Assembly (NCBI GenBank): GCA_022711355.1
Contig: JAKLFE010000009.1
Coordinates: forward strand, 37,553 to 101,552
DNA from: Spirochaetota bacterium
GTDB taxonomy: Bacteria > Spirochaetota > Spirochaetia > Treponematales > Rectinemataceae
DNA length: 64,000 nt
Direction of reading: 5' to 3'
The notes under the pieces are model-generated. The model saw only the letters and a list, made by a program, of their open reading frames with translations, was not told the origin of the DNA and searched no databases. Within the stretch, counting starts at the first letter, position 1. Each line of letters begins with the position of its first letter. The translations under genes were made by a program, and so were the position numbers. Below, piece after piece: positions 51,599-60,409 of the stretch.

Positions 51599-53659
51599 TC
51601 AGAGCTGCCTGAGATCGCCGTCCTGGCCCCGCCGCGCCTTGCCGCGGGAGGCCTTGGAGGACTTGCCGGAATCCACGACGCCCCGGGCCTTGGGAGCGCG
51701 CCGGGGGGCGGCCTTGACGTTGACCGGGCTCGGGGCCTCGATCGCCTCCGCGAGGGCGGGGGCGGGCTCGGCGTTGAGCATGGAGAGGTAGTCGGCGCCG
51801 GGGGCGCCGGGGCCGCCCTCGGCCAGCTCGTTCGGCGAGAAGGACTGGGCGATGTCCTCGCGGACCGTGGAGCGGCGGCGCGAGAAGGAGGCGAAGGCGG
51901 CGTCCTGGAAGCCCTTGGACACGCCGTGGAGGAACTCGTTGAGCACGTTGGCCATCCCGTCGAGGGTCGCCTTCTTGCGCTTGATCGAGCAGATGTCCAC
52001 GTCCAGGAGGAGGCCCGGCTGGATGTGGTAGGGGTTGATCATGTAGTCGAAGCGGTCGAATTCCTTCTGGAGGAAGACCAGCCGCTCCTCCACCACCCGG
52101 CGCTGGATCGGGTACTGGTAGGAGTACATGCTCTTGAGCTTGTTCGACATGAGGATGAGCCGGGACTTCACCTTGTCCTTCTCGTACAGGTAGGTGCGGT
52201 TCATCTTCTCGACCTCGGTCTCGGCGGGCTTCACGAAGGAGATCTCGTCCCAGACCTTGGAGATGTCCTCGTACAGCGGCTCTCCGGTCTTGGCCTTGAT
52301 CTTGGTGCGGATCTTGCGCTTGTAGATCTTGGCCAGGTCGTCGAAGTCGGTGATGCGCTTGAGGAATTTGGAATCCTCGTACATCATCTCGAGGACGTCC
52401 CAGAGGTGCTGGACCTCGGTCTCGAAGCTGCGGGCCTGCACGTCGTAGGCTTTGCGCTCCTCGATGAGCTGGGCGTTGTCGTAGTACTGGAGGCGGAGCT
52501 GGTAGCGCTCGTCCGGCAGGTGGGCGACGTCGGTGTCCTCGTACTCGCGCAGGATGAGCTCGCGGGCGTTCTTGAGGTTCTCGATGTACTGGTAGCCCAT
52601 CTTGGAGACGTCGAGGATCGAGGTGATCGAGTTGACGGCCGTGTTGTAGCCGCGGTTGCGGATGTTCTCGATGTCGACGATCTTCTTCAGGTTCTCGCGG
52701 ATGTTGAGCTGGTCGAAGGTGGCCGGGTCGATCTCGGCGCGGAGGTTGGAGATCCGCTCCATGAGGTCCTTCGCGATGATGCTGTAGCGCTTGGACTTGG
52801 GATTCTCGGTGTCGTCGTCGGTGAAATCCCGGATCCGGTTCATCTTCTCGAAGATGATCTCGGTGTCGGAGAGCTCCTCCTTGCCGGAGTCGACGAGCCG
52901 GTCCTTGAGCTTCTCGATCTCCTTGTCGATCTGGTCCATGATGTGCTTGGAGATCAGGTCCTTGATGAGGTACTCGACCGTGACCTGGTAGTGGAAGATC
53001 GGGGAGATGAGCTCGGAGTCGAGGATGTTGACCGAGAGCTTGACGTTGGTGACGGTCTTGGGCTTGTAGCCGTCGTCCTTGAAGGAGCACTTTACGACCG
53101 AGTAGGCGTTCTCGCCGCGGATGAAGGCGCCGACGTCGGTCTTCTGGCGGAGGAGGGCGTTGGTCAGGTTCTCCAGCTCGTTGACGCCGCGCTGGATGTG
53201 GCCCTGGAGGTGGCCGAACATGTTGACCATCGACTTCTCGACTTCGCCGGTGTTGAACTTGTCCGCGCCGCCGACCTGGTCCAGGAGCTCGCTGATCTCC
53301 TTGGGGGTGTAGCGGGACAGCGACTTCATCTCTTCCTTGTCGATGAAGTTGCGGACCTTCTTCACCATCTCGTCCTCGGTGGTGACCATGAAGCGGTTGA
53401 ACATGTTCTGGTAGTTCTGGTTGAAGTAGTTGTAGAGCTTCTCCTTCAACCCGCCCATCACGTCCAAGCGCTCCAGGACCTCCTTGGGGAGGCGGGCGTT
53501 GATATGGTGCAGGACCTTGTTGGTCTCTTCCTCGAGGAGCTGGTTGACCTCGCGCTGCTGGTCGCGGCCCTCCTGCGCGAGGGAGTTGCGCGAGCCGACG
53601 GCCGAGGGCTTTTCCGGGTGGAATACGTTAGGACTCTTGGGAAGATCTATCGCGCCCAT
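51599..53659 (-). CDS. cfpA: Cytoplasmic filament protein A
   Basis: CfpA forms the ribbon-like cytoplasmic filaments that run beneath the inner membrane of treponemes, near the flagellar filaments, and is needed for normal chromosome partition and division in T. denticola. The 686-residue protein starts [20 protein letters not shown], a recognisable CfpA start. It is rich in charged helices, for example [40 protein letters not shown] and [20 protein letters not shown]. There is no signal peptide or membrane segment. AAAGGAGATC precedes the ATG. The last about 80 residues, after the conserved filament region, are basic and low in complexity ([12 protein letters not shown]). Confidence 0.95.
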   Translation of the reverse strand: MGAIDLPKSPNVFHPEKPSAVGSRNSLAQEGRDQQREVNQLLEEETNKVLHHINARLPKEVLERLDVMGGLKEKLYNYFNQNYQNMFNRFMVTTEDEMVKKVRNFIDKEEMKSLSRYTPKEISELLDQVGGADKFNTGEVEKSMVNMFGHLQGHIQRGVNELENLTNALLRQKTDVGAFIRGENAYSVVKCSFKDDGYKPKTVTNVKLSVNILDSELISPIFHYQVTVEYLIKDLISKHIMDQIDKEIEKLKDRLVDSGKEELSDTEIIFEKMNRIRDFTDDDTENPKSKRYSIIAKDLMERISNLRAEIDPATFDQLNIRENLKKIVDIENIRNRGYNTAVNSITSILDVSKMGYQYIENLKNARELILREYEDTDVAHLPDERYQLRLQYYDNAQLIEERKAYDVQARSFETEVQHLWDVLEMMYEDSKFLKRITDFDDLAKIYKRKIRTKIKAKTGEPLYEDISKVWDEISFVKPAETEVEKMNRTYLYEKDKVKSRLILMSNKLKSMYSYQYPIQRRVVEERLVFLQKEFDRFDYMINPYHIQPGLLLDVDICSIKRKKATLDGMANVLNEFLHGVSKGFQDAAFASFSRRRSTVREDIAQSFSPNELAEGGPGAPGADYLSMLNAEPAPALAEAIEAPSPVNVKAAPRRAPKARGVVDSGKSSKASRGKARRGQDGDLRQL

Positions 53660-53694
53660 ACGATCTCCTTTACTCAGGCGATGATTCTTAGGTT

Positions 53695-53724
53695 ATAGTA
53701 TCCAACGACGATAAATGTTGTAAA
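53695..53724 (-). promoter_or_regulatory. Promoter of the cfpA operon
   Basis: On the minus strand TTTACA (53724-53719), 18 nt, TACTAT (53700-53695). The leader is about 30 nt and ends in a good ribosome site before the ATG at 53659. Confidence 0.55.
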
Positions 53725-53757
53725 GGCCGAAACGGAAATTTCGGATGCCGTTTTCGC

Positions 53758-53811
53758 TATAATATGGAAGAATACCGTCGAAAAAGGGCCTGGTATCCGC
53801 CCTTCCGACGG
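53758..53811 (+). promoter_or_regulatory. -10 element and leader hairpin of the vWA operon
   Basis: TATAAT at 53758-53763 gives a leader of about 55 nt. The leader folds into CCGTCG/CGACGG (53775-53780 with 53806-53811) around AAGGGC/GCCCTT (53784-53789 with 53799-53804). AAAGGTAGG and the GTG start at 53826 follow. No good -35 is visible. Confidence 0.5.
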
Positions 53812-53825
53812 AAAGGTAGGCCGCA

Positions 53826-54728
53826 GTGAGCCGTCGACAGCGCTCAACCTTCGTCGCGATCCTGCTTCTCCTCGCCCTCCAAAGCCAAGCCGAGGCGCCG
53901 GCAGGCGCGGCAGCCGCCCCGGAGCGGCTGTCGGGGAGCCTGGACATGGTCCTCCTCCTCGATAAATCCCTCTCCATGGCCCCCTTTTACGATCAGGTGA
54001 AGGCCTACGTCGCCGGGGAGGTGCTCGGAGCCATCCTCGCGCCCGGCGATCGCCTCGTCATCGAGCTCGTCTACGGCAAGGTACGCCGCCTCTACGCGGG
54101 AACCATCTCCTCCGAGGCAGACAAGGCGGCGGCCATACGGGCCGTCCGGGCCGTGGTGGCCGACGGGCCCTTCACCGACCTCGGCGCGGCCTTGGACGCC
54201 GCGGCTAGGGACGTCGACGAGCTCGGGAGCCCGGAGCGGCCCAAGTACGTCCTCCTCGTGACCGACGAACGGCAGGAGGCCCCCGCCGGCAGCCCCTACG
54301 CCTCTCCCGACTACAAGCTCCGCCATCCCTCCCTCGAATACGTCAAGCGGGTCGATCTGGGGAAATTCCGGACCATCTCCGTCGGCCTCCAGGTAGGGGC
54401 CAAGATAGCCTCCATGGCCCCGGCCGTCGTGCGCTTCCTCTCCGAGCCGCCTCCGGAGCGCGGAGCCGGCAGCGCCGCGGCCGGCTCGGGTTCCGGTACG
54501 GCGGCCGGCTCGGCGTCGGGCGCCGGCGGAGCCGCCTCAGGAGCGCGCGGGGGAGCCGGGGACGGCGGGCCGGGCTCGGGCGGGAGCGCCGCCGCATCCC
54601 GCGGCGGCAGTCCGGGGCTGCCGCTGTACGCGGCGGCGCTCGGCCTCGTCGCGCTTGCGGTCCTCTGCATCGTTCTTGTACAATCCCGCAAGAGGCAAAA
54701 AGAAAAGGAGCCACGAGGCGAGGCATGA
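53826..54728 (+). CDS. Von Willebrand factor A domain protein, membrane-anchored (TP0750-like position)
   Basis: The 300-residue protein has an N-terminal signal peptide (FVAILLLLALQSQAEA) and a vWA domain. Its metal-dependent adhesion site is D46-K-S48-L-S50, with T117 (PFTDLG) and D147 (VTDERQ) completing the site. A Gly/Ser/Ala linker (about 195-262) leads to a C-terminal membrane segment (PLYAAALGLVALAVLCIVLVQ) and a basic tail. It should face the periplasm from the inner membrane. It heads an operon divergent from cfpA and overlaps the DHH gene by 4 nt. In T. pallidum a vWA protein (TP0750) is encoded next to pallilysin (TP0751). Confidence 0.82.
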   Translation: MSRRQRSTFVAILLLLALQSQAEAPAGAAAAPERLSGSLDMVLLLDKSLSMAPFYDQVKAYVAGEVLGAILAPGDRLVIELVYGKVRRLYAGTISSEADKAAAIRAVRAVVADGPFTDLGAALDAAARDVDELGSPERPKYVLLVTDERQEAPAGSPYASPDYKLRHPSLEYVKRVDLGKFRTISVGLQVGAKIASMAPAVVRFLSEPPPERGAGSAAAGSGSGTAAGSASGAGGAASGARGGAGDGGPGSGGSAAASRGGSPGLPLYAAALGLVALAVLCIVLVQSRKRQKEKEPRGEA

Positions 54729-55714
54729 AGCTCGACGACCTAGCGGAGTACTTCAAGACCCGCGACGACTTCATCGTCGTCTCCCACGAGGGCCCGGACG
54801 CCGACGGCATCGGGGCCGCCTACGCCCTCGTCTCGGCTTTGCGCATCCTGGGCAAGCGGGCCGCGGCCGCGGCCGCCGAGGCCCTCAGTCCCAAGTTCGC
54901 CTTCATCGACCGCTCCGGCCTCTTCCTCTCCCTCGCCTCGGCCCCGAGCCCCGCTCGAGCCCTCCCCTTCGCCCCCCGCGTCGCCGTCGTCGTCGACACC
55001 CACGACCTCGCCTACGTCGGCTCCCGCGTGGAGGCCCTCCTCGCCGGCGTATCCGACCGGGTCCTCATCGACCACCACGAGCCCAAGGGCGCCCGCTACG
55101 AGCCTTCCCTCCTCGAGAGCTCGGCCTCCTCGAGCTGCGAGCTCGTCTACTCCCTCTGCCGGCGCCTCGGGGTCGAGCTGCCCCTCGACGCGGCCGCGGC
55201 CGTCTTCGCGGGCATCGTCTACGACACGGGCTCCTTCTCCTACCCGAAGACGGGGGCCTCCACCTTCGAGTGCGCCCTCGACCTCGTCCGCCTCGGGGTG
55301 AGCCCCTACGCCATCCACAACAGCATCTACGAGTCCTCCTCCGTCGGCCTGCTCATGCTCCAGAAGGCCGTCCTCTCGACTCTCGAGCTCCTCGAGGGGA
55401 ACCGGGTGGCGGTGCAGAGCCTCCGCCGCGCCGACCTTGCCGCCTGCGGCGCCGCCTACGAGGACGCCGAGAACCTCGTCAACACGCCCCTCCAGGCGAG
55501 CGACGTCGAGGTCTCGGTCCTCTTCAAGGAGAACCCCGAGGGCAAGCTCCGCTGCTCCCTCCGCTCGAAGGGCGGGGTCAACGTCGCCCACATCGCCCAG
55601 TCCTTCGGGGGCGGGGGCCACAAGACCGCCGCGGGCTTCACCTGCCAGACTCCCCTTGAACGGGCTAAAGTCGACGTGCTACAAACCATCGTCAAGGCGC
55701 TGGCGGATCGCTGA
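54725..55714 (+). CDS. DHH/DHHA1 phosphoesterase, NrnA-like oligoribonuclease/pAp phosphatase
   Basis: The 329-residue protein has the DHH domain with H21, D26 and D28 in SHEGPDADGIGAA, D91 in VVVDTHDLAYVG and the signature D116-H117-H118 in LIDHHEPKG. The C-terminal DHHA1 domain ends with SFGGGGHKTAAGF. This layout matches NrnA proteins that degrade short RNA fragments or pAp using manganese. It starts within the ATGA overlap with the vWA gene and has no signal peptide, so it is cytoplasmic. Co-transcription with two envelope proteins is odd for its known role. Confidence 0.87.
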   Translation: MKLDDLAEYFKTRDDFIVVSHEGPDADGIGAAYALVSALRILGKRAAAAAAEALSPKFAFIDRSGLFLSLASAPSPARALPFAPRVAVVVDTHDLAYVGSRVEALLAGVSDRVLIDHHEPKGARYEPSLLESSASSSCELVYSLCRRLGVELPLDAAAAVFAGIVYDTGSFSYPKTGASTFECALDLVRLGVSPYAIHNSIYESSSVGLLMLQKAVLSTLELLEGNRVAVQSLRRADLAACGAAYEDAENLVNTPLQASDVEVSVLFKENPEGKLRCSLRSKGGVNVAHIAQSFGGGGHKTAAGFTCQTPLERAKVDVLQTIVKALADR

Positions 55715-55765
55715 GGGGGCCCCTCCCCTCGCCCTCGCCGATATACCGCGCCCGATCGGAGTCCC

Positions 55766-57274
55766 ATGAAACGGCTCCTCCAAGCGCTCTTCCTCGGCTT
55801 CTGCGCCGTGGCGATCGGCGTCGGCCTGTACTACCTCATCCGCGAGCGCTCCGGCGCCGCCGAGGCCGCGCGGCCCGTGGCGACGCGGCAGGTCGTCGTG
55901 CGTCCCGGCTCCTCCCCCGAGGAGCGCGAGGCCCAGGCCGAGCGGGAGTCCACCGTGAACCGCGTCGCGGCCATGCCCAACGAGGTCATCCTCGACGTCG
56001 CCACCCTGAACCTCGACCAGGACGAGGGCGACGAGCAGGTCCTGACCGTGCGCAAGACCGACCGCCCCGAGGGCAGGCTCGGCATCGTCGTCGCCGACTA
56101 CCTCCCCCAGCGCAGGCTCTGGGTCCGCTCCTGGGAGGGCGAGACCCTCGCCACCAAGCCGACGACCTTCTCCATCCAGGCCCAGGACCTCCTGGGCGAC
56201 CACGAGCTCGCCATCGTCTGCACCGGCATGGACGAGGCGAACGCGCAGACGATCACCGTATTCAGGAGGCTTCCCGGCGAGGAGGCCCTCGCCTACGCCG
56301 CCGCCCTCTCCGTCGCGGCCGACGTCGTGGCCGTCGAGGAGACCGAGCGCTCCGAGGGCTACCAGCTCGGGCAGACGCGCGGGGAAAGCTGGGCCGTCCT
56401 GGCCTACTCGCGCGACAAGGAGTCGGCCAACCTCCTCGACCAGGTCAAGTCCAGGTACCACTGGGATCCCAAGAAGCAGGCCTACCTCCTGGCCTCCACG
56501 GAGCACATACCCGGGGCCCAGGTCGAGAAGGACATGATCTCCAAGGTCCTCACCGGAGCGGAAGGGGACTTCGAGGGATTCCTCCAGGGCGTCTGGTACG
56601 CCACGGGCACGGGCCCCTTCGATCCGGGCGCCCGCCTCCTGGTCTTCGACCGGGCCTCGGCCAAGATCACCTTCTACGCCGCCGAGGCCCAGGAGGTCTT
56701 CACCTGGTCCGAATCCAACCCGACCCGCTACGGCCTGTACGCGAGCTGCCAGAACGAGTCGGTCCCGAACCTCCGCCGCCTCATGAACATCGAGCTGACC
56801 GGGGCCGACGCGATCTCCGTCCGCGTCTTCGAGGATATCCAGATGAAGGTCGACGCCGAGGACCGCTGGGACGGCGGCTACCGGAAGATGCCGAGCTCGG
56901 GCTCCGAGATCGTGGGCAGGGGCGCCGCGGGGCACGCCGAGCCGCCCTTCAAGCTCGAGGGGCCCTACCGCGCCTCGGACGGCTCCGAGCTCGTCTTCGC
57001 CCGGCCGCGCTACAGCTTCCGCTCGGGCGACAAGGTCGAGCGGGGGGCCTACAACGCCTACCAGCTCGGCAAGCACTCGGTCCTCGAGCTGACGCCCATC
57101 CTCGAGACGGGCCTACGCGCCGCGCGGAGGACCTACCGCGCCAGCTTCTCGGAGCAGAAGTCCGGCCGGGTCCTCGTCCGCAAGCTCATACTCGCCCCGG
57201 CCCGCGCCTCGATCGGGGGCCTGGACCTCCTCGAGGAGCCCAACCTCGTCCTCGAGCAGCGCGTCGGCGGCTGA
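55766..57274 (+). CDS. Membrane-anchored protein, pallilysin (TP0751)-like candidate
   Basis: The 502-residue protein has an N-terminal membrane anchor or signal (LLQALFLGFCAVAIGVGLYYL) and a long extracytoplasmic region. Residues about 55-180 form a beta-rich domain (VILDVATLNLDQDEGDEQV, RRLWVRSWEGE). Residues about 270-390 form a second beta-rich domain (FLQGVWYATGTG, ARLLVFDRASAKITFYAAEA) resembling a lipocalin-like barrel. Location next to the vWA gene matches TP0750-TP0751, and larger relatives of pallilysin occur in oral treponemes. The zinc-protease motif HEXXH is absent; the closest string, HELAI, lacks the second His. The assignment rests mainly on order and fold pattern. Confidence 0.5.
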   Translation: MKRLLQALFLGFCAVAIGVGLYYLIRERSGAAEAARPVATRQVVVRPGSSPEEREAQAERESTVNRVAAMPNEVILDVATLNLDQDEGDEQVLTVRKTDRPEGRLGIVVADYLPQRRLWVRSWEGETLATKPTTFSIQAQDLLGDHELAIVCTGMDEANAQTITVFRRLPGEEALAYAAALSVAADVVAVEETERSEGYQLGQTRGESWAVLAYSRDKESANLLDQVKSRYHWDPKKQAYLLASTEHIPGAQVEKDMISKVLTGAEGDFEGFLQGVWYATGTGPFDPGARLLVFDRASAKITFYAAEAQEVFTWSESNPTRYGLYASCQNESVPNLRRLMNIELTGADAISVRVFEDIQMKVDAEDRWDGGYRKMPSSGSEIVGRGAAGHAEPPFKLEGPYRASDGSELVFARPRYSFRSGDKVERGAYNAYQLGKHSVLELTPILETGLRAARRTYRASFSEQKSGRVLVRKLILAPARASIGGLDLLEEPNLVLEQRVGG

Positions 57275-57281
57275 AAAGCGA

Positions 57282-58454
57282 TCAAAAAAGCGGGTAGGAC
57301 TCGAAACCCGCGTCCTTGAGCCGGCCCTGGACCGCCTCCGGATCCTTCCCCCCCTCGACGACGACGGCCCAGCGCCGCCCCTCGTCCCCCGCCGCGGCGG
57401 GTCGTGCGGGCCGGGCCTCGATGATAGCCGCGAAGCCCTTGGCCGCGAGCTTATCCCGCATCACCTTCGCGTTCTCTTCCCTCGCGTAGTAGCCGACCTG
57501 GAAGCGCCGCGCCTGATCGTCGCCCGGCTCGGGCGAGGCCGCCGCGACGGGCTTCGCGGCCTGGGGCGCTTCCTGCTCCTTCGCGGCGGGGGCCTCGTGC
57601 TGCGGGGCGGGCGCGGCGGCGGCGGGCCTTGCCGGGGCAGGCGAGGCGGCGCTTCCCTGCCCCGCGTAGCCCGCGAGGGAAAGGGCGCCGAGGTACCAGT
57701 GCGGAAGGGGAGACAAGGGCAGGGAGCCCGAGGCGGCGAGGGCCTCGGCGCTGCCGGGGAATTCCTTTTCCAGGGCTTCCCGCGCCTGAGCCTTCGCCTC
57801 GGGGGCGGCGCAGGCCCAGGCGAGGAAGCGGGCCTCTCGCCGCGCCTCGGCTCCGAGCTCGGAGCTCGCCTGGGCCGCTATGACGGAGGCCATGGCGCAA
57901 GCCTCGGAGGCCTTGCCCTGGATGGCGAGGGCCCAGGCGCCGACGAGCCTGGCCTGGGCCGAGCCCGCGGGATCGGCGGCCGACATGAGGACCAAGGAGG
58001 CGAGGTCGGTGGCCTCCTCGGCCTCTCCGCAGGCGAGGCGGGCCCGGGCCGCCTTCAGGAGGTAGCCCGGCTCCCGCCCTCCCTTCGCCTGGGCCGAGGC
58101 CTCCTCGTAGGCCTCGGCCGCCTCGGGGAAGCGGCCGAGGAGGAGGGCCAGGCCCGCCGAGGCCGCGGCCAGCCTCGAGCGCTCCTCGCCGGATGCCAGG
58201 GCGGGCCGGAATTCCTCGAGGAGGGAGAGGGCGTCGCGGGGAGGGAGGCTGGCCAGGGAGGCCTCGAGCAGCGCGGCCAGGCCAGGCCCGGCCTTGGCGG
58301 CGGCGGCCCTGGCCTCCTCGAGGCTCGAACCGGCGGCCGGGACGGCGGCCGGCGGAGAGGCCTGGACCGGTGCCCCGGCGAGGGGGAGGGCCCAGGCCGC
58401 GAGCGCGAGGGCAGCGGCGAGGGCCGGGCGCGCGCGGGAGCGCGGCCGGCTCAC
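57282..58454 (-). CDS. SPOR-domain protein with helical repeat region
   Basis: From GTG at 58454, overlapping the miaB stop as GTGA, the product has 390 residues. It starts MSRPRSRARPALAAALALAAWALPLAG, a signal peptide. Residues about 40-260 are alanine-rich helices resembling TPR-like repeats (ASAGLALLLGRFPEAAEAYEE). An Ala/Pro/Glu linker precedes the SPOR domain at about 317-390 (FQVGYYAREENAKVMRDKLAAKG to the end, ESYPLF). SPOR domains bind denuded glycan strands at septal peptidoglycan, so it probably acts in the periplasm in division or wall remodelling. Confidence 0.82.
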   Translation of the reverse strand: MSRPRSRARPALAAALALAAWALPLAGAPVQASPPAAVPAAGSSLEEARAAAAKAGPGLAALLEASLASLPPRDALSLLEEFRPALASGEERSRLAAASAGLALLLGRFPEAAEAYEEASAQAKGGREPGYLLKAARARLACGEAEEATDLASLVLMSAADPAGSAQARLVGAWALAIQGKASEACAMASVIAAQASSELGAEARREARFLAWACAAPEAKAQAREALEKEFPGSAEALAASGSLPLSPLPHWYLGALSLAGYAGQGSAASPAPARPAAAAPAPQHEAPAAKEQEAPQAAKPVAAASPEPGDDQARRFQVGYYAREENAKVMRDKLAAKGFAAIIEARPARPAAAGDEGRRWAVVVEGGKDPEAVQGRLKDAGFESYPLF

Positions 58455-59794
58455 GGGACGAGCTCCTCGGCCCTGAAGGTGTTGCCGGAGAGGCCCGTCA
58501 GGCGAACCCGGGCGAAGCTCCCGACCCGGGAGGCCGGGGCGGGGAAGACCACCATCTCGTCGCGCTGGGTGCGGCCGAGGACCTCGCTCTTCTTCCGCCG
58601 CGAGAGGCCCTCCACCAGGACCTCGTCCACCGCCCCCACCCTCGATTCCATGATCTCCCGCGTCAGGCGCTTCTGCAGCTCGATGACGCGGGCGAGCCGC
58701 TCGCGCTTGACCCTGTCGGGCACGCGGCCCTCCATGGCGGCGGCGGGGGTGCCCTCGCGGGGATTGTAATGGTACATGAAGGAGTAGGCGAAGCCCACCT
58801 TCCGCATGAGCTCGAGCGTGGCCTCGAGATCCTCCTCGGTCTCCCCGGGGAAGCCCACGAGGATGTCGGAGGAGAGGGAGAGGCCTGGTATGGCCGCCTT
58901 CATCCGCTCGACCAGGGCGAGGTAGTCCCCGCTCGTGTACCTGCGGTTCATGGCCGCGAGGACCCGGTCCGAGCCGGACTGGGCGCAGAGCTGGACGTGG
59001 CGGCAGAAGAGCTCGTCCTCGGCGAGGACCCGGATGACCCGCTCCGAGAGGTCCTTGGGATGGCTCGTCAGGAAGCGGACCCAGCGTATGCCGCCCGAGC
59101 CCCGCGAGCGGAGCCGCTCCGAGACGAGCCTGAGCAGGCCGGCGAAATCGAGCTCGCCCCCCTCGCCCTTCCACGAGTAGGAGTTGACGTTCTGCCCCAG
59201 GAGGGTAAGCTCGCGCACCCCCGCGTCCTCGAGCTCCTCGAGCTCGGCGAGGATGTCCTCGGGCTTCCGGGAGACCTCGCGGCCGCGGAGGTAGGGTACG
59301 ATGCAGTAGGAGCAGAAGTTGTCGCAGCCGTGCATGATGGGCAGGAAGGAGCGGAAGGCTCCCGGCTCGCGGTGCGAGCGAGAGAAGACGAAGGCCGGGC
59401 TCTCCTCGATCTCGGCGGGCGGGAGAGCCTGCTCGACCGCGTCGAGGGCTAGGCCGAAGGCCTGCTTCTGGAAGGTGCCGACGACGTAGTCCACCGCCGG
59501 CTGCCGCTCCTTGAGGCCCCGCTTCAGGCGCTCGGCCATGCAGCCGGCGACGACCAGGGAAAGGGGCCTCGCCTTGGCCGCGGCCCGCTCGCGCTTGAGC
59601 GAGGCGTAGAGGTCGATGCGGCCCCAGGCCCGGTTCTCGGCCGTCGCGCGGACGGAGCAGGTGTTGATGAGGACGAGGTCGGCCTCGGCCGCGGCGTCGG
59701 CCGGCAGCCAGCCGCGCTCCCGGAAGATGGTCTCGAGGGCGGCCGACTCGGCCTTGTTCATCTGGCAGCCGTAGGTCTCGATCAGATAGCGCAT
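58451..59794 (-). CDS. miaB: tRNA-2-methylthio-N6-dimethylallyladenosine synthase
   Basis: This radical SAM methylthiotransferase modifies A37 in certain tRNAs. The 447 residues start MRYLIETYGCQMNKAES. The N-terminal cluster ligands are C10, C46 (NTCSV) and C85 (GCMAE). The radical SAM cluster ligands are C157, C161 and C164 (GCDNFCSYC). QSGSDRVLAAMNRRYT and GFPGETEEDLEATL are conserved MiaB segments, and a TRAM domain ends the protein. It overlaps the membrane-protein stop by 1 nt and the SPOR gene by 4 nt. Confidence 0.94.
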   Translation of the reverse strand: MRYLIETYGCQMNKAESAALETIFRERGWLPADAAAEADLVLINTCSVRATAENRAWGRIDLYASLKRERAAAKARPLSLVVAGCMAERLKRGLKERQPAVDYVVGTFQKQAFGLALDAVEQALPPAEIEESPAFVFSRSHREPGAFRSFLPIMHGCDNFCSYCIVPYLRGREVSRKPEDILAELEELEDAGVRELTLLGQNVNSYSWKGEGGELDFAGLLRLVSERLRSRGSGGIRWVRFLTSHPKDLSERVIRVLAEDELFCRHVQLCAQSGSDRVLAAMNRRYTSGDYLALVERMKAAIPGLSLSSDILVGFPGETEEDLEATLELMRKVGFAYSFMYHYNPREGTPAAAMEGRVPDRVKRERLARVIELQKRLTREIMESRVGAVDEVLVEGLSRRKKSEVLGRTQRDEMVVFPAPASRVGSFARVRLTGLSGNTFRAEELVP

Positions 59795-60189
59795 CAGGCC
59801 CGGTTCCGCAGTCCCTTCACGAACTTGAAGATGTTCCAGGCGCCGTAGCCCAGGAGGCCGAGGGCCCCGAGGCCGACGAGGCCGGTCGAGAGGGCGGCTA
59901 TGCCGGAGATGAGGGGGATGTGCCAGCGCGAGAGCCCGGCGAGGACGAGGAGGGCGCCGGCGCCCAGGGCTATGGCCCCGCCGGTCCGGTCGGCCTTGGC
60001 CTCGGACTTGAGGCTCGAGGCGCCGACCGCGAGGGAGACCGCGCCGAGGACCAGGCCCACGACGCCGCCGAAGGCCCCCGCGACGCTCTTGAGGATGAGG
60101 AGGGCGAGGCCGCCTGCGAGGGAGCCGACGCCCCGCACGCCGCGGCTGGTGAGCTCCTTGCTTGAATCCGAAGGGTCGAGATAGTCCAT
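59794..60189 (-). CDS. Small hydrophobic membrane protein
   Basis: From ATG at 60189 (GGAGGAAGC just upstream) the product has 131 residues starting MDYLDPSDSSKELTSRGVRGVG. It has about four hydrophobic segments rich in Gly, Ala and Leu (GGLALLILKSVAGAFGGVVGL, ALGAGALLVLAGL, STGLVGLGALGLLGYGAWNIF). I recognise no family. It is first in an operon with miaB and the SPOR protein. Methionine codons further upstream lack a ribosome site. Confidence 0.65.
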   Translation of the reverse strand: MDYLDPSDSSKELTSRGVRGVGSLAGGLALLILKSVAGAFGGVVGLVLGAVSLAVGASSLKSEAKADRTGGAIALGAGALLVLAGLSRWHIPLISGIAALSTGLVGLGALGLLGYGAWNIFKFVKGLRNRA

Positions 60190-60351
60190 GAAGCTTCCTC
60201 CCTTCGCCGCCTCGGCGCTTTCGGCCCCGCCCCTCGCGGGCGCGGGGTCCTGGCGAGGCCGGGCGCGAATACAAAGGAATAATACGGAAAAAGAAGGGCC
60301 GGGTAAAGCGGGCCGGCCTCGCCGGGGCTTTCCCCGCCCGGACCCAGGCCC

Positions 60352-60357
60352 CATAAT
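60352..60357 (+). promoter_or_regulatory. Candidate -10 element of the second GPH symporter
   Basis: CATAAT lies 7 nt before an in-frame ATG at 60365 and 52 nt before the start I prefer (60410). It could drive either a leaderless mRNA with a 15-residue N-terminal extension or a leadered one. Confidence 0.35.
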
Positions 60358-60409
60358 GCAGGCCATGCATCCCCTCGGCCAGGGCCGAGCGAAGAGGAGG
60401 CCAGCATCC

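Noticed and set aside
56190..56230. HEXXH zinc-protease motif in the pallilysin-like protein
   Set aside because: The only similar string is HELAI in GDHELAIV; the second histidine is missing.
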